Positions 16,836 to 26,864 are shown, counted from the stretch's first letter. The stretch is DNA of 64,000 bases from Paenibacillus lignilyticus (GCF_017942085.1 NZ_JAGKSP010000006.1:186001-250000); one strand, 5' to 3'. Numbers and translations are program-made. Notes: generated by a model not told the origin, from the letters alone.

Positions 16836-18188
16836 ATGGCTGAACCGGCGCGTATACTTTCGATTAAAGAAATAAACCGCTATATCGGGATGAAGCTGGA
16901 GTCGGACGAGCTGCTCAGCGATGTTTGGCTGCGCGGGGAAATATCAAATTTTACGCATCATTCCAGCGGACATATGTATTTCACGCTGAAGGACAAAGAC
17001 AGTCGGCTGAAATGCATTATGTTTGCCTCCTATAATCAGAAACTTCCGTTCATCCCGAAGGAAGGTGCCAAGGTGCTGGCACGCGGCAATATTTCCGTCT
17101 ATGAACGAGATGGCAATTATCAATTTTATTGTACAGCTATGCAGCCTGATGGAATCGGCAGTCTTTATCTTGCTTATGAGCAGTTGAAACGGAAGCTTCA
17201 AGATGAGGGGCTTTTTGATGGGGCGAGAAAAAGGCCGATTCCCCGTTTCCCGAAAGCGATCGGGATTATTACTTCGCCAACCGGCGCTGCCGTTAGAGAT
17301 ATAATCATTACGCTGCAGCGCCGTCACCCTACTGTGCCGGTGCTGCTTTTTCCCGTGCTGGTCCAAGGGACAGGCGCAGCACCTTCAATCGTAAAGGCAA
17401 TAGAAACAATGAACCGATTAGCCGAAGTCGACGTATTAATAATTGGCCGGGGCGGAGGCTCTTTGGAAGAGCTTTGGGCCTTTAATGAAGAGGCCGTAGC
17501 GAGAAGCATTGCGAAGTCAGCTATCCCGATTATATCCGCTGTCGGTCACGAGACGGACTTTACGATCGCCGATTTTGTGGCGGATCTTCGTGCGGCAACG
17601 CCTACGGCAGCAGCTGAGCTGGCTGTTACGAGCATGCAAGAGATGAAGACGAGACTCGCGCAAGTGGAATCAAGACTCGTACAGAATCTCCGAATGACGC
17701 TGCAGAATCGGAAGGATCGGCTTGCTCGACTGCGCAGATCACCGCTTTTCTTGAACCCGCGCAAGTATCTGCTCCAGCATGCCGAACGGCTTGACCGTAC
17801 GGAGGAGAGATTAAAGGCGAGAACGATTCGTTTCGCGGAGAAACATCGAGAGCAGTACGCAGCGCTTAATCGTGCACTGACTCGTGTTCATCCCGGGGCT
17901 CAAGCTGCGCTTGCAGCCAAGCAACTGGAACGTCTGAACGCTCGGTTAGATTCGACCATGCAGCAGGGGTTGAAGGCGCGGCGTGTACAGCTTCTGGGTT
18001 CCATTCGTCAGTTGGATGCGCTTAGTCCCCTAAAAGTCATGTCACGGGGATATAGTTTGGTTTACGATGATAAGGATCAAAGGCTCATTAAATCCATTTC
18101 CGATGTGCAGCTTGGCGATTTGCTCCACGTAAAGGTGGCCGATGGTCAACTGGAATGTCAGGTTTGGGGAATGAAAGGGGAGGCCTAG
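16836..18188 (+). CDS. xseA: Exodeoxyribonuclease VII large subunit
   Basis: A 450-residue subunit with an N-terminal OB fold (SDVWLRGEISNFTHHSSGHMYFTLKD), the catalytic core (GIITSPTGAAVRDII, GRGGGSLEELWAFNEE, SAVGHETDFTIADFVADLRAATPTAAAE) and a C-terminal coiled-coil region. It degrades single-stranded DNA together with XseB. The ATG at 16836 is preferred though its AAGGAG is 13 bases away; a GTG at 16821 overlaps that site. xseB follows after three bases. Confidence 0.95.
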   Translation: MAEPARILSIKEINRYIGMKLESDELLSDVWLRGEISNFTHHSSGHMYFTLKDKDSRLKCIMFASYNQKLPFIPKEGAKVLARGNISVYERDGNYQFYCTAMQPDGIGSLYLAYEQLKRKLQDEGLFDGARKRPIPRFPKAIGIITSPTGAAVRDIIITLQRRHPTVPVLLFPVLVQGTGAAPSIVKAIETMNRLAEVDVLIIGRGGGSLEELWAFNEEAVARSIAKSAIPIISAVGHETDFTIADFVADLRAATPTAAAELAVTSMQEMKTRLAQVESRLVQNLRMTLQNRKDRLARLRRSPLFLNPRKYLLQHAERLDRTEERLKARTIRFAEKHREQYAALNRALTRVHPGAQAALAAKQLERLNARLDSTMQQGLKARRVQLLGSIRQLDALSPLKVMSRGYSLVYDDKDQRLIKSISDVQLGDLLHVKVADGQLECQVWGMKGEA

Positions 18189-18191
18189 CAG

Positions 18192-18449
18192 ATGGCAGCA
18201 GCTAAAGAGCAAGAAGCGATGAGCTTTGAAGCGGCGATGGAACGGTTGGAGTCCATCGTCAGTAAACTGGAGAGCGGCGATGTTCCTCTGGAAACGGCAA
18301 TCGAGCTTTTTCAAGAAGGCATGAAGCTGTCTTCATTGTGCGGCTCGAAGCTCGAACAAGTAGAGCGTAAGATCGAGGTTCTGATTGAAACCGAAAGCGG
18401 CTTACATAAAAAACCGTTTGCGCAAGCAAACGAAGATAGAGGGGAATAA
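18192..18449 (+). CDS. xseB: Exodeoxyribonuclease VII small subunit
   Basis: An 85-residue helical protein with the family pattern SFEAAMERLESIVSKLESGDVPLETAIELFQEGMKL. It partners XseA, whose gene ends three bases upstream. The start follows GGGGAGG. ispA begins two bases after its stop, indicating coupled translation. Confidence 0.96.
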   Translation: MAAAKEQEAMSFEAAMERLESIVSKLESGDVPLETAIELFQEGMKLSSLCGSKLEQVERKIEVLIETESGLHKKPFAQANEDRGE

Positions 18450-18451
18450 CA

Positions 18452-19363
18452 GTGAAAACTTCGGTTTCTACTGCAGATTATTTAACACGCTCCGTTCTGG
18501 AAATCGAAGAGGCGCTGCAGTCATCTTTGCCGCTCGGATGGGATATTCCGCCCAAGCTTCGGGAGTCCATGATGTATTCCCTGGAAGCGGGCGGCAAGCG
18601 TCTTCGCCCGATTCTCGTGCTTACGGCTGCTGAGGCGGTTAATCAAGATCCAAACGCTCGTAAACAAGCGATGCCTATTGCTTGCGCGATTGAGATGATT
18701 CATACGTATTCGCTCGTTCATGACGATTTGCCTGCGATGGATAATGATGATTATCGTCGAGGCAAACTAACGAATCATAAAGTATTCGGTGAAGCAATGG
18801 CTATTCTGGCCGGTGACGGTTTGCTCACACATGCATTCTACGCCGTGACGCAGGCTTCTGCGCTTGGTGCATCGCCGGAGACGACGCTTGCGATTGTGGC
18901 GGACCTGGCTAAACTCGCTGGTGCGGCCGGGATGGTCGGAGGGCAAGTGGCTGATATACTGGGCGAGCAAGGCGTTACTTCGCTTGAAGAGCTCGAGTAC
19001 ATTCATCTGCACAAAACGAGCGATTTGATCGTATTTTCTGTGCTGGCCGGTGCTCGAATCGGGGGAGCCAGTCAGCAGCAGCTGGAATCGCTCCAGCAAT
19101 TTGCTCGAAAGCTTGGTTTAGCGTTTCAGATTCAGGACGATATTCTCGATTTGATCGGTGACGAGTCGAAGCTCGGCAAGCCGGTCCAAAGCGATGTGGA
19201 GCAGCAGAAGGTGACATATCCTTATCTGATTGGGATGGATGAAAGCCTTGCACTCGTAGAGCGGCTGACCCAAGATGCGAAGCAAGCACTTGCTGAAGCG
19301 AAGCTTGCAACGCCTGATTATTTGCTCGCAATTGCTGATTATTTAATGCGCAGAGATCATTAA
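18452..19363 (+). CDS. ispA: Farnesyl diphosphate synthase
   Basis: A 303-residue prenyltransferase condensing IPP with DMAPP/GPP. The first aspartate-rich motif is DDLPAMDNDD and the second DDILDLIGD, with GGKRLRP and GGQVADI in place. The start is GTG at 18452 behind GAGGGGAA. It feeds isoprenoid and quinone synthesis with dxs immediately downstream. Length is normal for the short-chain class. Confidence 0.95.
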   Translation: MKTSVSTADYLTRSVLEIEEALQSSLPLGWDIPPKLRESMMYSLEAGGKRLRPILVLTAAEAVNQDPNARKQAMPIACAIEMIHTYSLVHDDLPAMDNDDYRRGKLTNHKVFGEAMAILAGDGLLTHAFYAVTQASALGASPETTLAIVADLAKLAGAAGMVGGQVADILGEQGVTSLEELEYIHLHKTSDLIVFSVLAGARIGGASQQQLESLQQFARKLGLAFQIQDDILDLIGDESKLGKPVQSDVEQQKVTYPYLIGMDESLALVERLTQDAKQALAEAKLATPDYLLAIADYLMRRDH

Positions 19364-19396
19364 TATAGCGAGATTTGGGATTTTTGCATCGTTCTA

Positions 19397-19405
19397 TGTT
19401 ATAAT
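19397..19405 (+). promoter_or_regulatory. Extended -10 promoter before dxs
   Basis: TGTTATAAT is a TGN plus consensus -10, 63 bases before the dxs start. No good -35 lies 16-18 bases upstream. It probably gives dxs its own promoter besides read-through from ispA. Confidence 0.5.
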
Positions 19406-19467
19406 TTAGCCACATTTGGAGTTCGTTGGACAACGGGGATTGCCCACCGGGAAAGCGAGGAAATACC

Positions 19468-21369
19468 GTGTTACTGGAACATATTCATGACCCTAAGGAT
19501 TTGAAATCTCTCTCAGTTGCACAATTAGAGCAGCTCGCAGCTGAAATTCGTGCTTTTCTCATCGAGAAGCTTTCGGAGACGGGAGGACATCTTGCGCCGA
19601 ATTTAGGCGTCGTCGAGCTTACTTTGGCGCTGCATTATTTATTCGACAGCCCGAAGGATAAGTTTCTTTTTGACGTAGGCCATCAATCATACGTTCATAA
19701 AATTTTAACGGGTCGTATGGACCAATTCGATACACTTCGTAAATATAAGGGGCTTTGCGGTTTCGTCAAACGCTCCGAAAGCCCGCACGATGTATGGGAA
19801 GCGGGACATAGCAGCACATCGCTGTCTGCCGCAATGGGAATGGCGCTCGCGCGCGATTTGAAAGGCGAGAAGAACAAGGTTGTCGCGATTATCGGCGATG
19901 GCGCGTTAACCGGCGGTATGGCGTTGGAAGCGCTCAACCATATCGGACATGAGAAGAAGAATTTGATGGTTATTCTGAATGACAACGAAATGTCGATTGC
20001 GCCGAATGTCGGTGCTTTACATCATTACCTCGGTAAGATCCGGACAGATCGCCATTATCAGAAGGCGAAAGAAGAATTGAATCAACTGCTGAACAAAATC
20101 CCGGCGATCGGCGGCAAGCTGGCTAAGACTGCGGAGCGCTTGAAGGACAGCGTGAAGTACTTGCTCATGAGCGGTATTTTGTTTGAACAGTTTGGTTTCA
20201 CCTATTTCGGGCCGGTCGACGGTCACGACTTGGAGCAATTGACGGAGCTGCTCGAACAGGCGAGCCACGTACCGGGGCCGGTTCTGGTGCACGTTATTAC
20301 GACTAAAGGCAAAGGCTATTCGCCGGCGGAAGCCGATTCCCATAAATGGCATGGCATCACTCCGTACAAAATCGAGTCCGGTCAAGTGCTCAAAGCTGTG
20401 GGGCCGCCTATGTACACGGAAGTATTCAGTGATGCATTGATGGACCTGGCTGATGAAGATAACCGAATTGTTGCGGTAACGCCTGCGATGCCCGGAGGTT
20501 CCGGGTTAATTAAATTCGCTGCTAAATATCCGAATCGTATGATCGATGTAGGGATTGCAGAGCAGCATGCGGCAACGATGTGCGCCGCGATGGCATTGGA
20601 AGGACTGAAACCGGTTTATGCGGTTTATTCCACGTTCCTGCAGCGTGCGTACGACCAAGTCGTGCATGATATTTGCCGTCAAAATACAAATGTCGTATTT
20701 GCGATTGATCGTGCAGGTTTCGTTGGGCCGGATGGCGAGACCCATCAAGGGGTATACGATATTCCTTTCCTGCGCCACATCCCGAACATGGTGCTGATGA
20801 TGCCTAAGGATGAGAATGAACTGCGCCGTATGATGAAGACAGCGATCGATTATAACGAAGGGCCAATCGCGATCCGGTACCCACGAATAAACGGACTTGG
20901 CGTGCAGATCGAGAAAGAAATGAAGCCGATTCCGTTTGGCACTTGGGAAACCGTGCGTGAAGGCGATTCAGCTGTAATCGCAGCCATCGGACCGATGCTT
21001 CAGGTGGCTGAAGAAGCCGCTGAGCTGTTGAAACGCGAAGGACTGAACGTTCGCGTGGTTAACGCACGATTCATCAAACCGATGGACGAAGCGATGCTGC
21101 TGCAAATTGCAAAAGAAGGCTTGAATATGCTTGTCTTGGAGGAAGGTTCCGTTCAAGGCGGTCTTGGCAGTGCAGTGCTGGAATTCTACTCCCTGCATAA
21201 CGAACATAATATTTCGGTTCGCATTATGGGCGTACCGGATGTCTTCGTGGAGCATGGAACGATTAAAGAACAGCGGCAGGAAGTCGGCCTTACCGCGGAA
21301 CATGTGGCAGTTGAACTGAAGACGTTGCTGCCGCGACTACGTAAGCAGCGCGTAACCGGCCAAGTGTAG
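19468..21369 (+). CDS. dxs: 1-deoxy-D-xylulose-5-phosphate synthase
   Basis: A 633-residue thiamine diphosphate enzyme, first step of the MEP isoprenoid pathway, joining pyruvate and glyceraldehyde 3-phosphate. Visible are the thiamine site [26 protein letters not shown], and the transketolase middle domain [16 protein letters not shown] with [11 protein letters not shown]. The GTG at 19468 is chosen because GCGAGGAAA precedes it; the longer reading to 19426 lacks a site. tlyA follows 17 bases downstream. Confidence 0.97.
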   Translation: MLLEHIHDPKDLKSLSVAQLEQLAAEIRAFLIEKLSETGGHLAPNLGVVELTLALHYLFDSPKDKFLFDVGHQSYVHKILTGRMDQFDTLRKYKGLCGFVKRSESPHDVWEAGHSSTSLSAAMGMALARDLKGEKNKVVAIIGDGALTGGMALEALNHIGHEKKNLMVILNDNEMSIAPNVGALHHYLGKIRTDRHYQKAKEELNQLLNKIPAIGGKLAKTAERLKDSVKYLLMSGILFEQFGFTYFGPVDGHDLEQLTELLEQASHVPGPVLVHVITTKGKGYSPAEADSHKWHGITPYKIESGQVLKAVGPPMYTEVFSDALMDLADEDNRIVAVTPAMPGGSGLIKFAAKYPNRMIDVGIAEQHAATMCAAMALEGLKPVYAVYSTFLQRAYDQVVHDICRQNTNVVFAIDRAGFVGPDGETHQGVYDIPFLRHIPNMVLMMPKDENELRRMMKTAIDYNEGPIAIRYPRINGLGVQIEKEMKPIPFGTWETVREGDSAVIAAIGPMLQVAEEAAELLKREGLNVRVVNARFIKPMDEAMLLQIAKEGLNMLVLEEGSVQGGLGSAVLEFYSLHNEHNISVRIMGVPDVFVEHGTIKEQRQEVGLTAEHVAVELKTLLPRLRKQRVTGQV

Positions 21370-21386
21370 AAGAGCGGGAGAAACCG

Positions 21387-22220
21387 ATGACGATTGCGAA
21401 AGAACGAATTGATATTTTGTTAGTGGAACAAGGCTTCTATGACAGCCGGGTGAAGGCGAAGGCCGCACTGATGGCAGGGCTCGTCATCGTCGACGGCGAG
21501 CGCATCGAGAAGAGCGGCATGAAGGTATCCAGAACGGCGTCCATCGTTGTTAAAGGAGCGCTGCATCCCTATGTGAGCCGCGGAGGGTTGAAGCTTGAGA
21601 AGGCTATCAAGAAGTTCCAGCTGGAACTGAGTGGCGCTGTCATGCTGGATATCGGCGCTTCCACCGGCGGCTTCACGGATTGTGCCCTTCAGAACGGGGC
21701 CGCTTATGTGTATGCTGTCGATGTTGGCTACAATCAATTGGATTGGTCCCTGCGGCAGGATGAACGCGTCAATGTAATGGAGCGTACCAACTTCAGATAC
21801 ACGGTGCCGGAAGATTTAAAAGGCCCGCAGCCGACTTTTGCGACAATTGACGTCTCCTTCATCTCGCTGAAGCTGATTCTGCCAACGCTTGGCACGCTGC
21901 TTAAGCAAGGCGCGGGAGTTGTAGCGCTGATTAAACCGCAATTCGAGGCAGGCCGCGAGAAGGTGCCTAAAACCGGCGTCGTGCGCGAATCTGCTGTACA
22001 CCGAGAAGTGCTTGAGCAAGTGCTCAGTATGGCAGCTTCGGAGGGGTATGTGCTGGAGCAGCTCACTTTCTCACCGATTACCGGCGGGGAAGGCAATATT
22101 GAATTTTTGGCTTATTGGCGTTGGGAACCGGGCAGTCAATCGGAGCCACCCGGCGAAGAAGCTATTGCGGCTGTCGTGAAAGAAGCTGCAGGAACGTTCT
22201 CTCAAGAGAGTAAAGGGTAA
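21387..22220 (+). CDS. tlyA: TlyA family rRNA 2'-O-methyltransferase (YqxC)
   Basis: A 277-residue protein with an N-terminal S4 RNA-binding domain (ERIDILLVEQGFYDSRVKAKAALMAGLV) and an FtsJ-like methyltransferase domain with the SAM motif DIGASTGGFTDC. It is likely to methylate rRNA. The start follows GCGGGAG. Position between dxs and argR is conserved. The name hemolysin used for this family is historical. Confidence 0.94.
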   Translation: MTIAKERIDILLVEQGFYDSRVKAKAALMAGLVIVDGERIEKSGMKVSRTASIVVKGALHPYVSRGGLKLEKAIKKFQLELSGAVMLDIGASTGGFTDCALQNGAAYVYAVDVGYNQLDWSLRQDERVNVMERTNFRYTVPEDLKGPQPTFATIDVSFISLKLILPTLGTLLKQGAGVVALIKPQFEAGREKVPKTGVVRESAVHREVLEQVLSMAASEGYVLEQLTFSPITGGEGNIEFLAYWRWEPGSQSEPPGEEAIAAVVKEAAGTFSQESKG

Positions 22221-22226
22221 CGAATG

Positions 22227-22280
22227 AAAGCTTTTCTTCATGGCTGCGGCCGTGATGAGAGGCTTTTTATTTTTTTTAGG
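22227..22280 (+). terminator. Terminator after tlyA
   Basis: AAAGCTTTTCTTCATGGC pairs, with several G-U pairs, with GCCGTGATGAGAGGCTTT around a short GC loop, followed by a long T-rich run. It ends the accB-to-tlyA stretch of plus-strand genes. Confidence 0.83.
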
Positions 22281-22449
22281 CGGCCCTCTTTGCAGGATGG
22301 ACATTATTTGGTACACTAGGAACGAAACCAAACAAACGTTCGGTATTGGACCGAACCTCTGACAGACGCAGTTATCTTGTTAGAGGAAAACCTCCCGGCA
22401 AAGCGAAATGAATAAGGTATGCCTTATCATGATGCTGGAGGGGATCCTG

Positions 22450-22911
22450 ATGGGAAACTACGGGGACTGGCTGGTTATGGTCGTCGCGGGCGGGTTGATC
22501 TTGTTCTGGCTTTATCGAATGTTCTACCGCTGGCTGCATGAACCGCCCGGAATGAATACGAAGCTTCTTCTAAGCGATGCCGAAGATGTGCACGATGATG
22601 ATATCAACGTGCAGTTCCTGGAGAAAGCAGGTTATGAGGTCACGCATGGAAAGTACCGAGTTCCCATAACGATCGACTTAGACGGGACTATATTGCACAG
22701 CCGATTATTTATCGATTTATTTGCAGAGAAAGATGGCAAACATTATATTGTAAAAACAGCGCGTGAACGGATGCCGATTGATTGGACAGGCAGCGGTGTT
22801 CGAGACCGATTGCTTGTCTACGCGCTGCTGTTGCCTGAGTGCGAAGGAGTTCTGTTTGTAGATCACAAGGAACTAACCATTCGCACCATCACATTTCGAT
22901 TCGGTTCCTAA
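22450..22911 (+). CDS. Unrecognised membrane-anchored protein between tlyA and argR
   Basis: I do not recognise this 153-residue protein with certainty. It has one N-terminal membrane segment (about 5-25) then a soluble domain. After an acidic stretch (DAEDVHDDDIN) the sequence VQFLEKAGYEV, SRLFIDLFAEKDGKHYIVKTARER and GVLFVD follows the helix-strand pattern of PD-(D/E)XK nuclease-like folds, but the usual Glu of the E-x-K motif is not seen, so it may be inactive or unrelated. The ATG at 22450 follows GGAGGGGAT. It is flanked by the tlyA terminator and argR. Confidence 0.75.
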   Translation: MGNYGDWLVMVVAGGLILFWLYRMFYRWLHEPPGMNTKLLLSDAEDVHDDDINVQFLEKAGYEVTHGKYRVPITIDLDGTILHSRLFIDLFAEKDGKHYIVKTARERMPIDWTGSGVRDRLLVYALLLPECEGVLFVDHKELTIRTITFRFGS

Positions 22912-22972
22912 CAAATGAATGGCTCAAGATTGAAGTCGATTCTTCAAGAACTTGATCCAACAGGAGGAAATT

Positions 22973-23422
22973 ATGAAAAGTGTCCGACAAATGAAGATAC
23001 GTGAGCTGATTACAAGCCAAATCGTAGAGACGCAGGACGAGCTGGTCGATACATTGCGTTCAGAAGGCTTACAGGTCACGCAAGCGACCATATCGAGGGA
23101 TATTAAGGAAATGCAGCTGATCAAGGTTCCCATCGAGGATGGACGCTACAAATACTCACTGCCGCAGGAGACAAGATCCAATTCCATTCATAAGCTGAAG
23201 CGGACGTTGTCCGATCACTTTCTTCATATCGATTACACGGATAATCTGGTCGTCATGAAATGTTTGCCGGGTACGGCAAACGCGATCGGAGCCATGATTG
23301 ACAACATGGAATGGCCTGAGGTGATGGGGACGATCTGCGGTGATGATACCATTCTGTTGATTTGCCGGACGAAACCGCAGAGCGCGGAGATTGTAGAACG
23401 ACTGCTTGGTTTAATGAATTAA
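22973..23422 (+). CDS. argR: Arginine repressor ArgR/AhrC
   Basis: A 149-residue transcription regulator with an N-terminal winged helix (IRELITSQIVETQDELVDTLRSEGLQVTQATISRDIKEM) and a C-terminal arginine-binding trimerisation domain containing GTANAIGAMID and the GDDT motif. It represses arginine synthesis and activates catabolism in Bacillus. The ATG at 22973 follows AGGAGG; an earlier in-frame start lacks a site. recN is next, as in B. subtilis. Confidence 0.96.
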   Translation: MKSVRQMKIRELITSQIVETQDELVDTLRSEGLQVTQATISRDIKEMQLIKVPIEDGRYKYSLPQETRSNSIHKLKRTLSDHFLHIDYTDNLVVMKCLPGTANAIGAMIDNMEWPEVMGTICGDDTILLICRTKPQSAEIVERLLGLMN

Positions 23423-23484
23423 TGAACTAGTGCTTGCAAGTATTTCCAATGGGGCGCGGAGAATCTTTAAGGAGGAGAGCAACT

Positions 23485-25185
23485 ATGCTAAGCGAGCTGT
23501 CTATACGTAATCTGGCTGTTATTGAGTATGTTTCGGTGAAATTCCACGATGGGTTTCATGTATTAACGGGTGAAACCGGAGCGGGGAAATCCATCCTGAT
23601 TGATGCGCTTAGCCTTGTAGTGGGCGGAAGAGGCGCATCAGACATGGTCAGATATGGCTGCGACAAGGCTGAAATCGAAGCTATGTTCGAGCTTCCGGCC
23701 TCGCATCCGGTCTGGTACACGCTGAAAACATTCGGCATTCAAGCTTCGCCTGAAGAAGGACTCGTCATTAGACGGGAGCTCTCCTCCCAAGGAAAAAGCA
23801 TCAGCCGCGTCAATGGACATATCGTAACCTTATCGATGCTTCGTGAAACCGGGGAATGCTTAGTCAATATCCACGGTCAGCATGAGCACCAGTCTCTGCT
23901 TCGTACCGAGAAGCATTTGGAATGGCTGGATTTATATGCTGGTGAAAAAGTAGCTGAAACTTTGAATGCCTACCGGGCCGTTTACAGAGAATATGAGAAA
24001 GCCCGCATACAGCTTAAAGAGCTGGAGGATACTTCGCGTCAGAATATGCAGATGCTGGACTTATTCCGTTTCCAAATCGAGGAGATCGCATCAGCTCGAT
24101 TGAAGGCCGGAGAAGATGAAGCTTTGGCGGAAGAGAAACAGAAGCTCATGTATGCGGTCAAACGCAGAGATTCAGCCTCGGAGGCGTATGCGCTGCTGCA
24201 TGGCAGCAAAGGGTTGGATGCAATCAGTCGTGCGGTCAGCCGAGTATCCGACATTCGCGAGTATGACCCGGTTATCTTGGAGCCGCTTCTGGAGCAGCTG
24301 CAATCCGCCTTTTATCAGCTTGAGGATGCGGCATTCCAGCTTAGAGATTATCGTGATTCCGTTGAATCCGATCCGGAGCGATTAACTTATATTGAAGATC
24401 GTCTTGATTTAATTCACAGTCTGAAACGGAAGTACGGGGAAACAATCCCTGATATTCTGTCCTATTTGAGCGGAATCAAATCGGAAGCCGATAAAATCGA
24501 GAATCGTGACGAGCATTTGGCACGCTTGAAAGCGGAGCAGTCCCGTTTGTTCGCAGAAGCTGTTGCGCTTGGCAATACGCTGTCTTTACATCGCAAGAAA
24601 GCCGCCGACAAGCTCTCGGGAGCGATCGAGAGCGAGCTGCGCCAGCTTCAAATGGAACGTACGACCTTCCATGTTCAGCTGCAGCAAAGTAAAGATGGTG
24701 AGACATACAAGCTGCATGCAAACGGCATTGATGAAGCGGCATTCCTAATCGCACCGAACCCTGGCGAGCCGTTGAAGCCAATCAGCAAGATCGCCTCCGG
24801 CGGTGAGATGTCGCGTATTATGCTCGCACTCAAAACAATCTTTGCCGCTATAGATGAAGTACCTGTTCTCATATTTGACGAGGTGGACACAGGGGTAAGC
24901 GGCCGTGCTGCTCAAGCCATTGCCGAGAAGATGTCGAGATTGTCAACGCATTGCCAGGTGTTCTCCATCACTCATTTGCCTCAGGTTGCTTGCATGGCTG
25001 ATCATCATTATGAAATCAAGAAAACGATCGTTGCAGAACGGACTTCAACTATGGTCACAGAGCTTGGCTCGTCGACGCGCATTGAGGAACTTGCCCGAAT
25101 GCTGGGCGGCGTGGAAGTGACGGAAAAAACCCGCCATCATGCACAAGAAATGCTTGACTTGGCAGATAGACAAAAGGGGGCGTAA
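23485..25185 (+). CDS. recN: DNA repair protein RecN
   Basis: A 566-residue SMC-like ATPase for double-strand break repair. The Walker A is GETGAGKSILIDAL, the coiled-coil arms span about 150-370, the ABC signature is SGGEMSRIMLALK and the Walker B is LIFDEVDTGVSGRAAQ. The start at 23485 follows AAGGAGGAG; the longer reading to 23434 does not. Normal length. Confidence 0.97.
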   Translation: MLSELSIRNLAVIEYVSVKFHDGFHVLTGETGAGKSILIDALSLVVGGRGASDMVRYGCDKAEIEAMFELPASHPVWYTLKTFGIQASPEEGLVIRRELSSQGKSISRVNGHIVTLSMLRETGECLVNIHGQHEHQSLLRTEKHLEWLDLYAGEKVAETLNAYRAVYREYEKARIQLKELEDTSRQNMQMLDLFRFQIEEIASARLKAGEDEALAEEKQKLMYAVKRRDSASEAYALLHGSKGLDAISRAVSRVSDIREYDPVILEPLLEQLQSAFYQLEDAAFQLRDYRDSVESDPERLTYIEDRLDLIHSLKRKYGETIPDILSYLSGIKSEADKIENRDEHLARLKAEQSRLFAEAVALGNTLSLHRKKAADKLSGAIESELRQLQMERTTFHVQLQQSKDGETYKLHANGIDEAAFLIAPNPGEPLKPISKIASGGEMSRIMLALKTIFAAIDEVPVLIFDEVDTGVSGRAAQAIAEKMSRLSTHCQVFSITHLPQVACMADHHYEIKKTIVAERTSTMVTELGSSTRIEELARMLGGVEVTEKTRHHAQEMLDLADRQKGA

Positions 25186-25308
25186 TGGAAGGCAATCAGG
25201 GAATGTTTTTGGCGACATAAAACTGTTGGGGCAGGGATACCTTAAAGGTACGCAAATGGCGAACCACCTTTCTCGTCAAGCGATTTTGCAACAGGGAGCG
25301 TGAAGTCA

Positions 25309-26634
25309 TTGAATGCCAATCAGCGGAAGCGGTGGCTGGGTTTACTTCTCGTTATCATCGTTTGCATGCTTGGTCTATCCTCTCCAATTCAACATTTCGC
25401 CGCATTTCCGAACGAAGTTCGTTTGTTCTCCGGCCAGTTGAAGCAATTAGACTATGGTATGCCTGTACATGCTCAAGTTACCGTTGATCCGCAAATGCTG
25501 CAAGTCAACGGTTCATCTGACCGTTCACTGTCCATTAATTTGAACAAACCGCTCTCCATTCAGTCGTCACACAGCGGAAAAACTACGATGAAATTGAAAT
25601 TATTTGGAAAAATTCCGTTTAAGACCGTCAAAGTGAATGTTGTTCCTGATTTACGTGTCATTCCCGGTGGACAAACCATCGGCGTCAAAGTGAAATCAGC
25701 CGGCATTATGGTTGTGGGTCATCATCAGGTCACGGATGCTAAAGGCGCTCGGGTATCACCGGGTGAGCAAGCAAATTTGCAGCTAGGCGATCTTATTATC
25801 CGAATTAATGGCAAGTACATTAACGAGGTGCATAAAGTAGCCCAGATGGCTGAAGAAGCGGGTGATGCGAAGCAATCGCTTCAGCTCACGGTAAAACGCG
25901 GTACACGGTTATTTGAAACAAAGCTTGCACCGGTATTTGACTCGGAGGACCGCGCTTGGCGGTTAGGACTGTACATCCGGGATTCTGCTGCAGGTGTCGG
26001 AACGTTGACTTTCTATGCGCCGGATCAAGGCGTTTACGGTGCTTTGGGACATGTTATTACGGATATGGACACCCAAACTCCGATTGAGGTTGGTGAAGGT
26101 CAGATTTTGCAGTCCAATGTGACGTCCATCAACAAAAGCCAAAATGGCGAACCCGGAGAGAAAAGAGCACATTTCATTAAAGAAAGTAAAGTGCTTGGCA
26201 ATATAGAGCGCAATACGTCGTTTGGCATCTTCGGCAAAATGAAGGAGCTGCCGTCACATAGCTACAATCAGCAGTCGCTTCCTGTTGCATTCGCGGAAGA
26301 AGTGAAGGAAGGGCCGGCGCAGCTGCTCACTGTCGTGAATGGTCAGAAGGTAGAGCGATTTAATGTGGAAATCGTTCATGTCACCAAACAGCAGTCCCCG
26401 GCAACCAAAGGAATGGTTATCAAAATTACGGACAAGCGTTTACTGGATCAAACAGGTGGTATCGTGCAGGGGATGAGCGGCAGTCCAATCATTCAAGATG
26501 GCAAGCTAATCGGCGCCGTTACTCATGTATTTGTGAATGATCCGACATCCGGCTATGGATGTTTTATCGAATGGATGCTGCAGGATGCCGGTGTTCTCCT
26601 CAAACCAGCGAGCTTAAATCTTAAGGCGGCTTAG
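25309..26634 (+). CDS. spoIVB: SpoIVB serine peptidase (S55)
   Basis: A 441-residue forespore-secreted protease that signals across the membrane to activate pro-sigma-K processing. It has an N-terminal membrane segment (about 8-28), a PDZ domain (about 120-200, with GDLIIRINGKYI) and a catalytic domain with Ser in GMSGSPII and His in GALGHVITDMD. The TTG at 25309 is preferred because GGGAG lies ten bases before; a GTG at 25300 is too near that site. It sits between recN and spo0A as in B. subtilis. Confidence 0.92.
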   Translation: MNANQRKRWLGLLLVIIVCMLGLSSPIQHFAAFPNEVRLFSGQLKQLDYGMPVHAQVTVDPQMLQVNGSSDRSLSINLNKPLSIQSSHSGKTTMKLKLFGKIPFKTVKVNVVPDLRVIPGGQTIGVKVKSAGIMVVGHHQVTDAKGARVSPGEQANLQLGDLIIRINGKYINEVHKVAQMAEEAGDAKQSLQLTVKRGTRLFETKLAPVFDSEDRAWRLGLYIRDSAAGVGTLTFYAPDQGVYGALGHVITDMDTQTPIEVGEGQILQSNVTSINKSQNGEPGEKRAHFIKESKVLGNIERNTSFGIFGKMKELPSHSYNQQSLPVAFAEEVKEGPAQLLTVVNGQKVERFNVEIVHVTKQQSPATKGMVIKITDKRLLDQTGGIVQGMSGSPIIQDGKLIGAVTHVFVNDPTSGYGCFIEWMLQDAGVLLKPASLNLKAA

Positions 26635-26660
26635 CCACCTTAAGATTTTTGTTTTTTTGT
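26616..26660 (+). terminator. Terminator overlapping the end of spoIVB
   Basis: AAATCTTAAGG pairs with CCTTAAGATTT around a loop that holds the spoIVB stop codon, followed by a T-rich run. The left arm is therefore coding sequence. Confidence 0.85.
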
Positions 26661-26779
26661 CGAATTACTGCGAATTCTGATAAATGTTGTAGTAAATTAT
26701 CCATTATAAATCAGATCAAATTAATAATAAAGAAAAATATTATTCGACAGAAGGAATTTCATTCCCCATGTCGAAAATG
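26658..26779 (+). promoter_or_regulatory. spo0A control region: Spo0A boxes and sigma-H promoter
   Basis: Three perfect Spo0A half sites (TGTCGAA or its complement) lie at 26658-26664, 26743-26749 and 26769-26775. GAAGGAATT (26750-26758) fits the sigma-H -35 RNAGGAWWW and, after 11 bases, GTCGAAAAT (26770-26778) fits the -10 RNNGAATWW at eight of nine positions. One 0A box thus adjoins the -35 and another overlaps the -10, as expected for an autoregulated sporulation promoter. Confidence 0.82.
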
Positions 26780-26864
26780 TTAGTTAGACAAGCAAGAGAT
26801 GCACAGAGGGCTTTTAAGCGTTAACTACAATAGAGTGAATTACTAGTCTAAGGAGGACTATACC

